Shown here one piece after another: positions 12,421 through 28,242 of a DNA stretch of 64,000 nucleotides. Under the pieces are notes generated by a model that did not search any database, was not told where the DNA came from, and worked only from the letters and a program-made list of their open reading frames with translations. This stretch comes from Dipteronia dyeriana (taxonomy: Eukaryota; Streptophyta; Magnoliopsida; Sapindales; Sapindaceae): positions 81,833,819 to 81,897,818 of the forward strand of contig CM065295.1 of the NCBI GenBank assembly GCA_032871835.1, given 5' to 3'. Every line of letters starts with the position of its first letter. The stretch's first letter is position 1. The translations under genes were made by a program, and so were the position numbers.

Positions 12421-15400
12421 AAAATGTGCTATTTAATTTTTGAGTCCAAATATTTCTTCAAAAAAAATATAAAAATGTAAACTTGTTATTTAAAACATGA
12501 AAGTTTATATGAACTTGTTATTTTATGAGTAACATCCAATGACAATGCTGGGTAGTGCAAACCCCTCCATAAAAAAATGGAGATATATTTTTTATAATAT
12601 TATTTAGATTAGGTTAAGGTATGCTTTAAGCAACATTATGTTAATTCCAACTCTTAACCTAAAAATTTAGGAAAAAAATAAATTTTTATACATATATTAA
12701 GAGTTGGGTTTAAAGTGTACATACTATAATGGCACACGATTAAACGTCTATATAATTCTTAAATTCTAATTTTAGATGTAACTTTTGACACTATATATGA
12801 TTCTCTAAAATTAAATTATTGCAAACCATGACAACATTGGTTAATTAATTAATTAATTTAATTTTCTTTTGAGAAATAAGCATTTATTTGGCAATATTTA
12901 TGAATACTTTTCTGCTGCATTCTTTTCCCATTTCATAGTCTTATCTTCTTGGGTAGGATTAGCATCTCCTTTGTACATTTTTAATAAATTTATAGAATTG
13001 TTGGCCTTTGCATAGCTTGCTTATATGCTGCCACATATTATCTCAAAGCACATGTTTCTAATTTCCAATTATAATTTTTCACTTCTGACAATCTCACAAG
13101 CACTTTGTTTTAATTGCTTCTGCAACTCTATCGTCAGAGTGTCCCATTTTTCCCAACTCATATACAAAGCCATGGTTCAGTTATTTTTATAAAAAAATAA
13201 AATTTTAAAAATAGATTGCAACAATAAGGCAATTTAAAATATAATTTCAAAGTTTTCAACTGTTTGCTTGTCAGTGTTGTTGTTTTTTTTTTTTTAATAA
13301 AACAAATCCCATGTCAATTGGACAAGTAAACCAAAAATTCATCAATGTCATCTAACTTTTTGGCAAGACAAAAAATATATTAAAAAATCCATAAAGATTT
13401 TTTTTCTAATTGTTTGAAATTTGGAAATTCAATTGGGTGTATACCCAAATCACAAAAAAAATCTGTCATTTATGATGAACGAAATCACTAGGAAAGCAAA
13501 AGGGTTACAAACGCTAATGATCACAATAATAATCAAATTAATTACAGCAAAATTAGTGTTGAGTCCAAATAATGTCCAATTAATATATTCAATGTTTGGC
13601 CTGTTATTAAGATCAGTGACTGTTTTTGAGTGCAAAATAATCTAAACTGATCATCAACTTGAACGCTACTAGCTGTCCAGCTGACTGTTCAAATTTAATT
13701 GGCAGCCATTTTTTTAAAAGCAAAAACCCAGTATATATATATATACATAAAATCAGTCAGATACAGCTCCTATAAAATTGAACAATATCATTGGTTTGAA
13801 TTTTGAATTTTGAATTCTAGACTGGGTCACTGGCTGTATAGAGAAAATGTTTGTTAAATTTTAGGGGAGTTTTACGACAATTATTTTTCAACTTTAGAGA
13901 ATGCTTTTAATGAACTTAAAACTGCTTATTGATACATTTACTAGTCTTGAATATAAACTGGGAAAGTGAATTTAATTCTTGATTGGGATGAATCAAATTA
14001 TGTGTAATAAATTAGAAATTATCTCTTTTAAAAATCATAAATTAAGTTAGATGAACATAATCAAATTTTATCTTTCCACTTAAGTAATCAAGTTTTTTTT
14101 TTCCGATTCTATTCTTCATTAAACTTGATTTTCTTTTAATTCAGCCCTTTCAGCAAATTGCTTTGTAGGTAAAAAAAAAGCTCTATTTTAAAGTTTAGGA
14201 ACATTGCAGTGTGAAACTAGGGTTTGAATTTTGAGGAAAAAAGAACGAAAGAAGTCAATCTCATAAATCTAAAAAAGATTTTTATTCGTTACTTTTTAAA
14301 GTTTTATTTTACCTTTTTTTTTTCTCTCTTTTAAAATTTCCACAATGTAGTGTCATAGTGTGAATGCTCAAATTTCCAAAGAAGAAAAGAGAGAGAGAGA
14401 GAGCCAAACCCATAATAAAGCAAAAGAAGGAGAGTTGGTATGATTTTAGGGGGCAGTGTTATGGTCACCACCAACAGGAAGAGTTCCACTTAAGAAAACA
14501 AACTTGCTGGTAGGTACACTTATCAATTTCTCTCAACTGTTGTACATAATAAAAATTTTATTCACTCGTGCTTTTAATTATTTGCACATTCATGGTTTAA
14601 ACCAACAAATATTACATAGTATGTGGTAAGATCTAAGCGCACCGTTCGATATCCTGTAAATTAAACAGTTAACTACGTTTTGTTCTGTAACGATTTTAGA
14701 TTTTTAGAATTCTCAAATTGTGTGCACTATGTGTATATATTAAGGTCATTTATCGATACCGACTCTTTTTTGATATTTTATCTACAATAATAAAGATAAT
14801 TGTAGATGATGACTATATGCTACGAGTTAATAGAGTAAAAACTAATGCCCCGACAGCCGGTGTCTGCAGTGGTGGGAAGTGCTGCCGTGGCCGTAACAAA
14901 ACCGGAGTTTACCGGTCATTGCGGAGCTTTGCTTCTTTGACTTTATAGTACGTGTCAAGATTCCACGTTTTAACCTTTGTCTTTTTTTAATTTTTATTTT
15001 AAAAAAAGTAAAAATAAAATAAAATTATCTCTTTTTCGGCGGAGACCGTTGATTGCGGTTGGGAATAAAGCGCTCTGACATGGACCCCTTTTTTTGACCA
15101 CATATTATTTTGTCATTTTCTCGCTCTTTTTTTTTTTTATATATATATAAATAAGGTTAAAAAATAGAACAAAAATGACCACCATTTTGGGTGGATATTA
15201 CAGGAATGCCCAAATATATTTGACACCGGCGTGTAACATTGTTTTTTTTTTTTTTCACCGGATGTTGTCGGTGGACTTGTATAAATAAAAAAATAAAAAA
15301 AGTTAGGTATCCATATAGAAAATTAAATGGTGTTTGAGTGTTGTTTGTTTGGCTGTCGGGTTTTCGAATCCTGGTTACAGAGAGAGTACACACTTACAGG

Positions 15401-18400
15401 TCAATCTCCTGCGATTTTGTTTCAGATACCAGCTCCAGGTGTTTACACACGACCACGTTTTCATGCCTCCCTTGCCATTTTACATTAATATCCTCATTTG
15501 TCGAAAGACTATTGGATATATAGTCTAGGTCAAACATAGCAAACTCAAACTTCGAACCCAATTAGGGTTTGGAAAACGCATGACCACTCAATCATTTAAT
15601 CTGGATTCTGGATTCTGGATATGCAATATAACATAAATGATACATTTGTGTTAAAATATCGTCGATAACCTATTAATTCTTACATATATCTCTTCTCATG
15701 ACATAAGAGAGATTCAATTCTAACTTCAATCATAAATACAAATAAATACGTATACAACCACTCAATCATTTAACTTGAGTAATATAACACACTTGCATAC
15801 ATGACTAATTTGTACATGTAAAATACATCTGTAATAGATAACACGTGTGATGTAATCTAATTTGCTAACATTGATAACATTTGATCTTGTTTCTCTATTG
15901 ATTTTTGGACCCTTTTTTAAGTATAGAATTATATTTTAGAGCATGTGAATTGGGTTGAAAATTTATGACGTGGGAAGGAGATATAATTATTGTGGCTGAA
16001 TGGGTATTTAAGGCGCAGATATATAGCTAACAGTAATTAAAGATTTCTGTTTGGGTTGCGAGAAAATTAAATGCTACACTGCATGCATAATTTGTATATA
16101 CCCTAAAAAAAATTAAAAACATTTACCTACACAGATTTTCTCCATGTATTATGGTCTCATGTGGTCCTTTTATTCACATGTTGTGTGATGCCGACAGCTT
16201 TAGTACTTCAATTAAAACTTCGTTTACTTTTTACGATTTACAAGCCAATTACAGAGGATACATGAAAAAAAATAGTAATTTATCTTTCAAAGTTCGATTT
16301 AATTATATACGCAAAATGAAACTCCCCACAGGAGGTTTCTCTTCTATTTAACATTTTTTTTAAGTATTGCACATTTGCACATTTAACAAAAATTGAGATA
16401 ATAGTTCACGGATAATTTCTACAAAAATATTAATAATTTTTGTTTTTAACAAATTTCATGATTATTGATTCCGAAAATACTTTAGTTTAATCTTAAACAA
16501 TATGGATTAAATTTTCTTAATTAGAAATTTCATATCCGGCATATTTGTTCTTAACTTTTTTTTCCTTTAAAGTAATGTTATTTTGTCTAATTTTGGTGTC
16601 CAAACCTAGTGACCAAACGATGTGATAACAATTTAATCCTAGATGAACTGAAATGTTGTCACATCATTTAAACACAGATTCAGACACTAAATTTAAATGA
16701 AATAACATTACTTATATATATATATAGTATTACATTAATTTTTGTTTTTTTAAGAGGACGGAGGACTGGAGGCTAGAGCTACCAATTTATATAGGTACAC
16801 ATTTGGTTTATAATCTTTTAAAGTATTAATAAATAAAATAAAACATAAAAACGTCTTATTTCATTTATCTTGAAATTAACATTTATAAATCTTTAATTAT
16901 AACATATCATAATTATAAGAGACTTCCATCTATACCATAGATGTAGTATATAATTTTGATAAAATTTCAATAGATATCTAACTCTATATTGATTATGTAC
17001 TCTAATTATATCGTTTTTACTTTAGTCGTCAAGATTCAAGTTGCATTATCAATTCGATAATATCAACTTTTACCTTGACTTTGTCAAAATAAACAACCTT
17101 TCTCCTTGACAAACAATTAGACCTATGCAATAACCCAAACTTGATTTGACCACGTAACTTTGGTAAATGCTCACTACATATAGTGTTCCTTTGGTTGTAT
17201 TGTTTGGAAGATCGGGTTCAAAATTTGGATATATTTCCACTTAATATTTTTTTGGTCAAGTAAAATCACAATAAAAAAAATGAAAGAAATTTAAGATTAC
17301 CACAAATCATATATATCAAATATACAAGATCACACCATGCCATATAAAATGTATATGCAACAAATCTTACCATAAAAATATATGATTTGGAATTTGCTAC
17401 GTTAGGTCAACACAATGAACAAGTAAAACTTGTTATTTTATATTACAATACTACTAAGCATAACAAAAGTCTACTATTCATTTATCTTTAAATTATAAGC
17501 TGGAGTTCAACGGTTATGCTTTTGATTTTAAAAATTATCATGTGTAGGGATTTTACTGTTTTTATATATATAAAAATTTTGTATTTTACATCAATCCTAA
17601 TCAGGATCATGCAGGAAAAAATGTGTCTGCTTTAAACTAATCTCAATGTGGGTCAAAGTAATCGAAAAAAGTTTATCATGGGTAAAATCATAATCGTTTT
17701 ATTAACATCGGAGTCGTGAAAGGTGATTCATTAGTTTCAAAACTTACTTCATGTTACCAACCAATGATGACGCTCCACGTCACAAATGGGTGATGTCGAA
17801 ACGGCAGAGTTCCCAAAAGGAGATGACACGTGGTTTCCGGGGGCATTATAGAGAATTCTAGGTGGAGACACATTCGAGACAGTTTCCTGAATCCTGAGCT
17901 CTTTTGACTCTTACTCTCCATCTCACTGTGTCACTCTTTGAGTCTTTGTCTCTTTCTAGTTTTGGTATTTCTTAATCCCCATTGTCTCCTCTAAAACCAT
18001 TTATAAAATAAATAAAAAATTAAACTTTTTTTTTTAGAAGTAATTATTCAAACTGCTTAATAATATTTGATCTTTATGGTCAGATCACTTGCAACATTCG
18101 GTAATGTTACGAAACTAGTCTCTCTCTCTCTCTCTCTCTCTCTCGTGTATATATGTTTGAGATGAAATTTCTGTTATATCATTAACTTTTCTAAAGAATC
18201 TACAGTAAATAAATAATTAATTAAATTTTTATTTTTTGCTTAAAAACTCATTAAATCAGCACCGACCCTTCCGGTTTAAAGAGCCAAGAACACCCACATG
18301 ATCCGGTACTTTCCTCAACCGTTTCCAGTCCTCAAAAAGTGTAAATTATTATAAAAATAAGATAAATAAAATAAAATAAAATAAATTTTAATTTTCTCAT

Positions 18401-18440
18401 TTATTGATCCCTGCCAGTTTCTGGGCTCTAGGGAGTAGCG
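12421..18440. other. intergenic region upstream of the endoglucanase
   Basis: No gene is supported. The stretch is AT-rich with scattered (TA)n tracts, a GA run at about 14388-14403 and a (CT)n tract at about 18119-18145. An ACACGTGG element near 17826 is a G-box/ABRE-type hexamer and could belong to the endoglucanase promoter. Short frames in 13.4-16.4 kb lack recognisable domains. Confidence 0.5.
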
Positions 18441-18457
18441 ACCTTCCTTTTTCCTCA

Positions 18458-18530
18458 TCAATATAATAGAGGCTTGTGCTGCTCTTTCCGTTCTCAATCC
18501 TCTCTCTCTCTCTCTCTCTCTGTAGCCTTT
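18458..18530 (+). promoter_or_regulatory. putative core promoter of the endoglucanase gene
   Basis: An AATATAATAG box at about 18460-18470 lies some 30-60 bp upstream of a pyrimidine-rich (CT)n initiator region (about 18497-18522). The ATG follows at 18689, giving a 5' leader of about 160-190 nt. The spacing fits a plant TATA promoter with a CT-rich start region. The start site is inferred. Confidence 0.5.
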
Positions 18531-18625
18531 TCCTTACTTTCAAGAGCTTTTTTTCTGCTCTTGGTGGGATTCTCAGAACTCAGAAGTCTTAAACTGATAA
18601 ATTACACCAACATTGCAAAAATTAA

Positions 18626-21911
<3,286 letters not shown>

Positions 21912-22420
21912 GAAGAGAAGAAAACTCACTCAAACCACAAGATAAACAAAGGATTCACACAGTTTCTGTGCAGTTAAATTATACAGATCATGCAGTCCAG
22001 ATAAGGTTTTCTTTTTATTTTCCTTTTCTTTGCGGGGTGGAAGATATTTTCAACTTTTACTCGTTGATTTCGCGTTTGATTAGGATCTTAGGTGTTATCA
22101 TTAGAGGTTAATAAAATAAGATTTCAAAGGTACGAGGATGAAAGGAGCGAAGAGACGATTTAAAACAGGTGCTCATCCTCTTTCTCCTGTACCTCAGTTA
22201 TAGTTATATAGATAGATTTGAGAGAGAGACTTTAAAAGAGTGAAGAGTTGAGAAGTGAAATAAAATGACACTTCTCAAAGTGGATTGTAAGAACATCTTT
22301 TCTATCTTTTGTGCTTCAAAACAGCTTTGGATGTAATTTTTTTTTTCTCCTTTTGGTGTTGTGAATTGTAAGCTCATGTTATGTTTCTAATATATGAATA
22401 TAGTCTTGCAATTACATGAT
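21912..22420 (+). other. 3' untranslated region and downstream of the endoglucanase
   Basis: Downstream of the stop the sequence is non-coding, with AATAAAA-like signals near 22110 and 22259 and a T-rich stretch near 22335-22350. One or more of these probably directs polyadenylation. The exact site cannot be read from the sequence. Confidence 0.45.
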
Positions 22421-22794
22421 CTCTGTACTCTTTTTTTCATCAAGAAATTATATAGTAGAATGATTTGGTGTTTTATTGAGCTTTCATTGTTCTTCTGCCA
22501 TTCATGAACATTCAAAAATATGAAATTGGGAAGATCTCCAATTAATGTTGAAACATGCATGATTCACAGGAAAAAAACTGTCCTTAGATAGATAAATAAG
22601 TTTACATCGATTAACCACTTAAAATCTGCATCATCTTCTTAACATGTTACTACTAATTTGCTGTAATATCAAGACACCCATTTGTCTTAATTAAATTTTA
22701 AGTAAAGAAAAACAAACAACTTTTCATGATCAAGGGTTTCAGATCATATATGAACAAGTGTTACAACTATTAACAGAACAAAACACAAAAATGT

Positions 22795-23106
22795 ATTTGC
22801 TGCTGCTACTCGAGTACATTTTCAGCTCAACTATTACTACACTAATATTATATATCTCTGCCTCCCCGAGCCATTGCCACTTCTGCCAACAATGAAGCTG
22901 CCTACGCAACGCGATGTCTACTCATATTCTCCGGAATTCCAGAAACCTCATTTTTAACTCCCCGTTCAGGCACCTTCCTACCACATTCGTCACAATATTT
23001 CATAATCCATCGCTTGCTATTACTATAAACTCATCCGACTATGTCTTCTCACTCACCATCAACCTCTGGCTCTGATATCACATACAGCTTCAGGTATTGG
23101 TCTTCT
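22795..23106 (-). pseudogene. PP2C exon-3 fragment (copy A)
   Basis: This segment matches the last exon of the PP2C gene at 23484-23815 on the same strand but carries small deletions and frame breaks, including loss of part of the region encoding NELACEVV. Sequence to about 23260 resembles that gene's second intron. Exons 1 and 2 are missing. The 3' flank (about 22600-22795) matches the 3' flank of copy C near 40.79-41.0 kb, so the fragment is a remnant of a tandem duplication and not a retrocopy. Confidence 0.85.
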
Positions 23107-23483
23107 ACTTTATTGGATCAACAATTCAGAAATTCTATCACTGCTCAAAATATGAACAAAAAGACTTCTTAATTAATAAAATCGATTCTCGCTCCATATT
23201 AATATATTGTTAATATGTCCCAAATAGTAGTATTGAACTCTTTTCAACAGCTCCCAGCTTTTGAATTGAAAAATACTATTATGGATTCAGGTTCCTCAAT
23301 GGGATTTCCATTCCCTATCATATTTGCTTAAGTCGACATATATGTAAATAAGATTTCATTAACCACTTCATTTATGAACATGTGTTACAACTATTAATTA
23401 ACAGACCAAAACAAAGTGAAAGCAAAGGACAATTGAGACAAAACACACGAAACAAAGAACAAGAAGAAGAAAAGCCAAGGTTG

Positions 23484-25693
23484 TTATTTGCTGCTGTTGG
23501 TCCTGCTGCTACTTGAGTACATTTTCAGCTCAACTACTATTACACTGATATTATCTTTGCCTCCTCGAGCTATTGCCATTTCGGCCAACAATGAAGCTGC
23601 CTCTGCAGCGCGATTTCCACTGGTATAATTCTCTGGAAACTTCAGTTTTTGCTCCCCATTCAGGCAACTTCTTACAACTTCACATGCAAGCTCGTTCGAC
23701 ACAATCTCCCATAATCCATCGCTAGCTATTACTATGAACTCATCCGACTCCTTCCTCTCGCTCACCACCGTCACCTCCGGCTCTGATATCACGTAAGGCT
23801 TCAAGTACTGGTCTCCTACATTAGAGTAGGGGTGAGCATTAAGTTCCAAACCGAACCGAACCAAAAAAAGGGTGTTCGGTTCGGTTCATCAAATGAATTC
23901 AGTTTAAAAAATTAAAAACCGAAAAAATTTCGGTTCAAACCAGTTTGGTTTCCTAAAAACCGGTTTGAATCGATTAAACCACCGATATATAAGTATAACT
24001 AAAACAACCCTAACAAACTTCTTTGGTTTTTCTTTCATTATTATTAGTTAGGTTTGATTTGTTTTGTTTTTTATTTTATACTTGGAACTTGGGCTATTAA
24101 AAATATTAAAACTCGGACCCAAAATTAGAATCCAACAATCCATCAAATTTACAAACATATTAAAAAGAACTCATTAAGCCCATCAAATCAATAAGGCTCA
24201 TTGTGTCCAAAACCGAAATGAAACAAACTGAACCGAAACGTTTAAAATCAAATCAGTTCAATTCGGTTAACATTTCTTATTTGGTTTAAACCGGTTCGAT
24301 CGATTTTGGATGAACCGAACCGTATCCACCCCTACATTATAGGATTAACAATTCAGAGATTCAATAACAAAGAATTCTTAATAAACTTGATGTCCCAAAC
24401 AGTAGTATTAAACTCTATTGATTACTAATTTAATGTATGTACCTATCGATCTTGACGTGGCTAGAACTCCAAGGACACGGTTATTGATGATCATTCCTCC
24501 TGCAGTTTCTATCCTTTCTCTTTCATCTCGCCTTTCAGGCTATATACAAGAAAGCTTGACTATATAAGTTATCAATAGATCCAAAAACAATACTAATGGT
24601 TTGGGATAGAGTTAATTCGGTGAATATTGATATTTGATACTGAATTACTGATTAAACTTCTTTAAGTTCGCATTTTGTTTAAAATAAAATATGATGATGG
24701 GAATCAAACATGGTTGTCGTTGAAATTAAAATATGTTCTACAGTAACTCACCAAGAGAAAAATCAAATTTTTTTTTTTAATAAGAGCAAATCAAATTTGG
24801 CCAACTTTATTTGTCTCATTGCAAGATTAATTAATTAAATAAACCTTTCAAAAAAAAGAAAAGATAATTGCATTATTATTTTTTAATTAATTACGCAATT
24901 AGAAAATGCTTTTTCGAAATAAAGATATGTGACAAGTCACCTTGTGATCACGAGACAAAGGCAGAGCCATGCCGCCGCGATACATGACGGCTCTCGAGCC
25001 TCCACAGTTGGCCACCACAAGCTCCTCCTCCCCTACCATCAACACCACCGCCGTCGACCCCTCGCTTTCGTCCGCCTCCGGGTACTCCCTCTCTTCATTG
25101 TTCACCTCCTCATCCATCTTCGCGAAGCTCGCCGCCATAACCTCTCCCCAGTACTCCAATTCACCCTCTCTGCCACCTCCTCCTCCTTCGCCATCACAGA
25201 AGCCGTCTCGGCTGCTGGTCATCCTCTTTCTCCTTTCCTCCACCTCATCCGAGATAATCAAATGCAACCTGTCCTTGCACATCTCCGAGGCGTATGACCC
25301 GCCGTGCCCGTCGTACACGGCGAAGAAGTCGAAGGACTCGACTTCCCCGACAACCGCCACCGCCACCGTGTCCTCCATCACCCTCTGCCTTCCAATCACC
25401 GATATCAGGCCATGTGAAGCGTACTTCACTGTCGTCTTCCCCTCCTCCTCCCCAGTCCTCTTCCCAGAAGCCTTTAACACGCCCACAGGAGGATTCCGGG
25501 AAAAATTATCCGATGACGACGACGGAGGAACTCCCACCGACGACTCCTTATATTCACCGTCCATCCTCGCTTTTTTCTTCGCGAATGGCTTCCCTGACTC
25601 GCACGAAGTCCTCTCTCTAACCCCTCTTCTCTTCTTGTTCACGAATCCATTGACAAAACAAGAACCCATTTCTGGTATTTTTAAGCCCTCCAT
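23484..25693 (-). CDS. protein phosphatase 2C, clade-A-like, atypical (copy B)
   Basis: Three exons: 25693-24941, 24539-24443 and 23815-23484, together 1182 nt (393 residues), with consensus splice sites and continuous frame. PP2C enzymes are Mg/Mn-dependent Ser/Thr phosphatases; clade A members restrain ABA signalling. Visible motifs: MED (Glu107, Asp108), DGHGG (128-132), SRDHK (247-251), SRSIGD (to 285), SDGLW (Asp316) and KDN (Asp371), so the two-metal core is kept. Two oddities stand out. The usual NCGDSRAV reads NCGGSRAV, with Gly at 232. The segment after AGG (residues 264-266) is short (MIINNRVLG), with no Trp where many clade A enzymes carry the ABA-receptor lock Trp. The N-terminus is basic and low-complexity. 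Intron 2 carries a hAT MITE next to its acceptor. The gene may be functional, weakened or dying. Confidence 0.82.
23827..24334. mobile_element. hAT MITE in intron 2 of the PP2C gene
   Basis: This 508-bp element starts TAGGGGTGAGCA and ends TCCACCCCTA. It has a near-perfect 8-bp target duplication (CATTAGAG at 23819-23826, CATTATAG at 24335-24342). Its ends, rich in CGGTTCGGTT and AACCGAACC motifs, match the ends of the 5.9-kb hAT at 45713-51583, so it is probably a deletion derivative of that family. It has no coding capacity. It sits a few bases upstream of the splice acceptor at 23816-23817. Confidence 0.92.
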
Positions 25694-26180
25694 TTTTTTT
25701 AATCAGAATCTCGCATTCATGATTATTTTCTACTGATAAAATTTTCCCTAGAAAATGCTACTTAAAGGAACCAAGAGCCAAGAGGTCTAATCTCTGCAAC
25801 AGTTCGAAGTGGTGTTCAAAATTTTGTCAAGTGGTTGCGGTGCGGAGTCTGGACCGTTGAATGGTGTGGTCGTCAGATGGATGCCACCTGTGACGAGAAA
25901 ACGGCAGTCTTCCTTTTTTATTCTGGTTGGATTTTTAGTGGATAACATGGACGGCCGAGATTGGGGAGATTTACACGTGGCTTCGAAGAAGAGGTGTTTG
26001 ATATTTGGCGGGAAGAGGTTAATCGGAGTATTGTGGGGTCGATTTTTTAACGTGGCACAACGTTTCGCTACCAGCTGTTGCATTTTTGGTTATATGTACA
26101 CGTGTCGGGTAGTATATTTTTGTTCGCTAATTCATCGAAGAAAAAATAAGTATTTTATTCTAATCTACTCAAAAATTTAA
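25694..26180 (-). promoter_or_regulatory. upstream region of the PP2C gene
   Basis: The sequence upstream of the PP2C start is shared with the region upstream of copy C (about 51661-51960), including blocks near 25795-25915 with GGACCGTTGAATGG and ACGAGAAAACGG. Conservation between copies shows that the promoter was duplicated with the gene. No TATA box is certain. Confidence 0.5.
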
Positions 26181-26219
26181 TTTAAAAACCAACCCAAATG
26201 TCGGGTTATTGTCGTATCA

Positions 26220-27013
26220 TTCACCATATTATCCCTACACATGTCGTCGGTTTTGATTTGGGTTCTGAATCGACATAACAAGAACCGACCTTTATCGGTT
26301 TCGGTTCGGGTTCAACCAATTCCGACAGTACGGTTCTTGTTTTTTTTTCTTTGATTCACTAAAAAATATTACATACGTAAAATTGTAAATGTATGTTATT
26401 GGATCATCTGAAAAAAAAAAAAAAACTAAAATAAATGACAAATTAAAAAATTTAAATAAAACTAAAAAAATGTAAAATTGGTATTATACTTAATTTTTAC
26501 CACGATTAAGTTACCTACGTATCCTTTTGAGGTTTAGACTTTAGAGGGATCAAAGACCACATAGTTATTTTACCTTTTATTACATGTTGGGTGATGACGT
26601 GGAGTCGTGGACTAAACCTTGTTATTATCATCCGTTCCACTTCCAGCGTCAGGTTGGTCATCTTTGAAGAAATCGTAAGGTTCCTCCTGATCGATTTCTT
26701 GTTGTCTATATTTTGCATTCGTCTAATCATCTACACAAACTTATATCTGAATTGATTTTGGACTTAAAAGCAAACGTTTGGAGTCCAAAATATTCCTACC
26801 GGCATTGAACTGTTGTTCCACCGCCACCCGTTGAAACTGGTGTTAAAAGAATTTGTTTGTCTATTATAGTCAAGATTGGAAAGTACCTTTCATGCTCATT
26901 CCACCGGTGTAGGATATAACATTTTTTTTATCTTCAATATCTTCTATAAACTCAAAAGAGGTAATTTTTTGGAACTTGATGAAGAAGAACCTTGTAATTT
27001 TTTGATTTTTTTG
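26220..27013 (-). pseudogene. hAT transposase relic, C-terminal part
   Basis: On the minus strand, 26600-26980 encodes decayed pieces of a hAT C-terminal dimerisation domain: ILLTPVST followed in another frame by VEQQFNAGRNILDS and LLLSPKS, ending in an acidic tail. The region to the left (26250-26340) has GGTTCGG-type motifs as at hAT ends. The relic continues across later insertions at 29531-29690 and about 31820-31850. Frameshifts and stops make it non-functional. Confidence 0.7.
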
Positions 27014-27253
27014 TGACGTTGGAAGTCTTTAGAAACCTTTGTCAAATCCATGGCCAATAAGAGAAGAAGAGAGCTCTGCTCTAAAGATTTATATATCAGA
27101 AAAATATCAAAATATTCTAATCCTCCCAAATGACTGCTTTGTAGCCTATTTAAAACAACCCAAAATACGACCTAGATAAAACAACAATAAATGACTACAA
27201 ATGACAAAGAAATAACAAGGGTAATAAGATCATTCCGCAAAGCTCTTGTATCA
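27014..27253 (-). repeat. LTR of element 1 (3' LTR in element orientation)
   Basis: This 240-bp direct repeat has TG..CA ends and is nearly identical to 29288-29525. It is next to the left TTTTG target duplication. A purine-rich tract (on the minus strand, AAAGAAAGGGTGA) borders its inner edge. Confidence 0.92.
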
Positions 27254-27804
27254 ATTCACCCTTTCTTTGAAAAGAACTAGACCACGAGTTATTCATGAAA
27301 TTCTCAGCTTGCTTCCTAATCCAGTCTTCAACTGCTTCCCTGCTCCATCTTCAAGTGGTTTAAATGCTTGCTATTTGTCTATACGGATTCAAGAACTTGT
27401 TCAAACATCCAGAAGGTCTTGAATTTAGTATCATCGTCCTTTGCTATTTTTTGGCTCTTGATTCGTACTCTCTTCTTGATCAAAAATCTTTCCCAAGTCC
27501 ACAATGAGGCAGGGGTGAGCAGACATGGCCAATGACAACTATTAACTAGAGAATTCAAAGCTGGAACTTGGAACAAACAACTCTTGTTATGGTTGTTCAT
27601 ACTCATGGCCTTTCACCCTTTCTTCGAAATGAACTTGTCCACGAGTTTAGTTGATTCACCTTAAGATAATCATCTCCAAAAATCATGTATCATTTTTTTG
27701 TGTGATTGTGATAAACTCCAATTGAAAATTATCTTTTGAGCTCATTGGAAGTCCACAAATCCAACAAGAAAATTTTCCAAATGAACACTATCTCCATGTA
27801 AAAC

Positions 27805-28242
27805 TTACAAGGATTTTGTCCTCTGTTTTTGGGGCTTAGCATAACTGGATCTTGTGGTTCTTCCACCAAGAAATCGATGTCCCTTGCTCATGAACCAATC
27901 ACTATACAAGTCCATGTCCCTCAAGTTAGTGGCTTCAACATCCCAGCTTCCACTAACAAAATTCTTGGATACATGGTCAAATAAAATCAATAAATTCTTT
28001 GATATAGTAAAATGTATAATTTGCTCCCATTGATCCAAGACAAATTCTATACTATTAAGATTTTGAACACAAGTAAGAAGCAACACATTGACTAGACCAA
28101 TACCAAACAAAGCTTCTACTTTGAATTCCTCATTCACAACTGTAGTATCTCTTTTATCAAATTCTACCACCAAAACAAACAGTTCTCTTTGCAGTTTTTT
28201 TTTGCCAACACAGCCGAAAGGGGTATTTTGTTTTGATGCCAA
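27805..28242 (-). CDS. uncharacterised ORF of non-autonomous LTR element 1
   Basis: This 145-codon frame is the longest in the element. I recognise no domain. It is moderately hydrophobic in its centre (ALFGIGLVNVLLLTCVQ) and basic at its end. Related coding-like sequence rich in Glu and Asp lies upstream on the minus strand (about 28300-28750), broken by stops. In position it corresponds to the gag-like protein of element 2, but I cannot show similarity. It may be a decayed structural protein or not expressed. Confidence 0.35.
   Translation of the reverse strand: MASKQNTPFGCVGKKKLQRELFVLVVEFDKRDTTVVNEEFKVEALFGIGLVNVLLLTCVQNLNSIEFVLDQWEQIIHFTISKNLLILFDHVSKNFVSGSWDVEATNLRDMDLYSDWFMSKGHRFLGGRTTRSSYAKPQKQRTKSL

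Noticed and set aside
15350..15440. Possible SINE or tRNA-like B box (GGGTTTTCGAATCCTGG)
   Set aside because: No matching A box at the right distance, no cloverleaf and no A-tail or target duplication seen.
24969..25736. 255-codon plus-strand frame rich in Ser, Pro and Thr
   Set aside because: It lies antisense to PP2C exon 1, and its composition is explained by the complementary Glu/Gly-rich coding strand. No start context or domain supports it.
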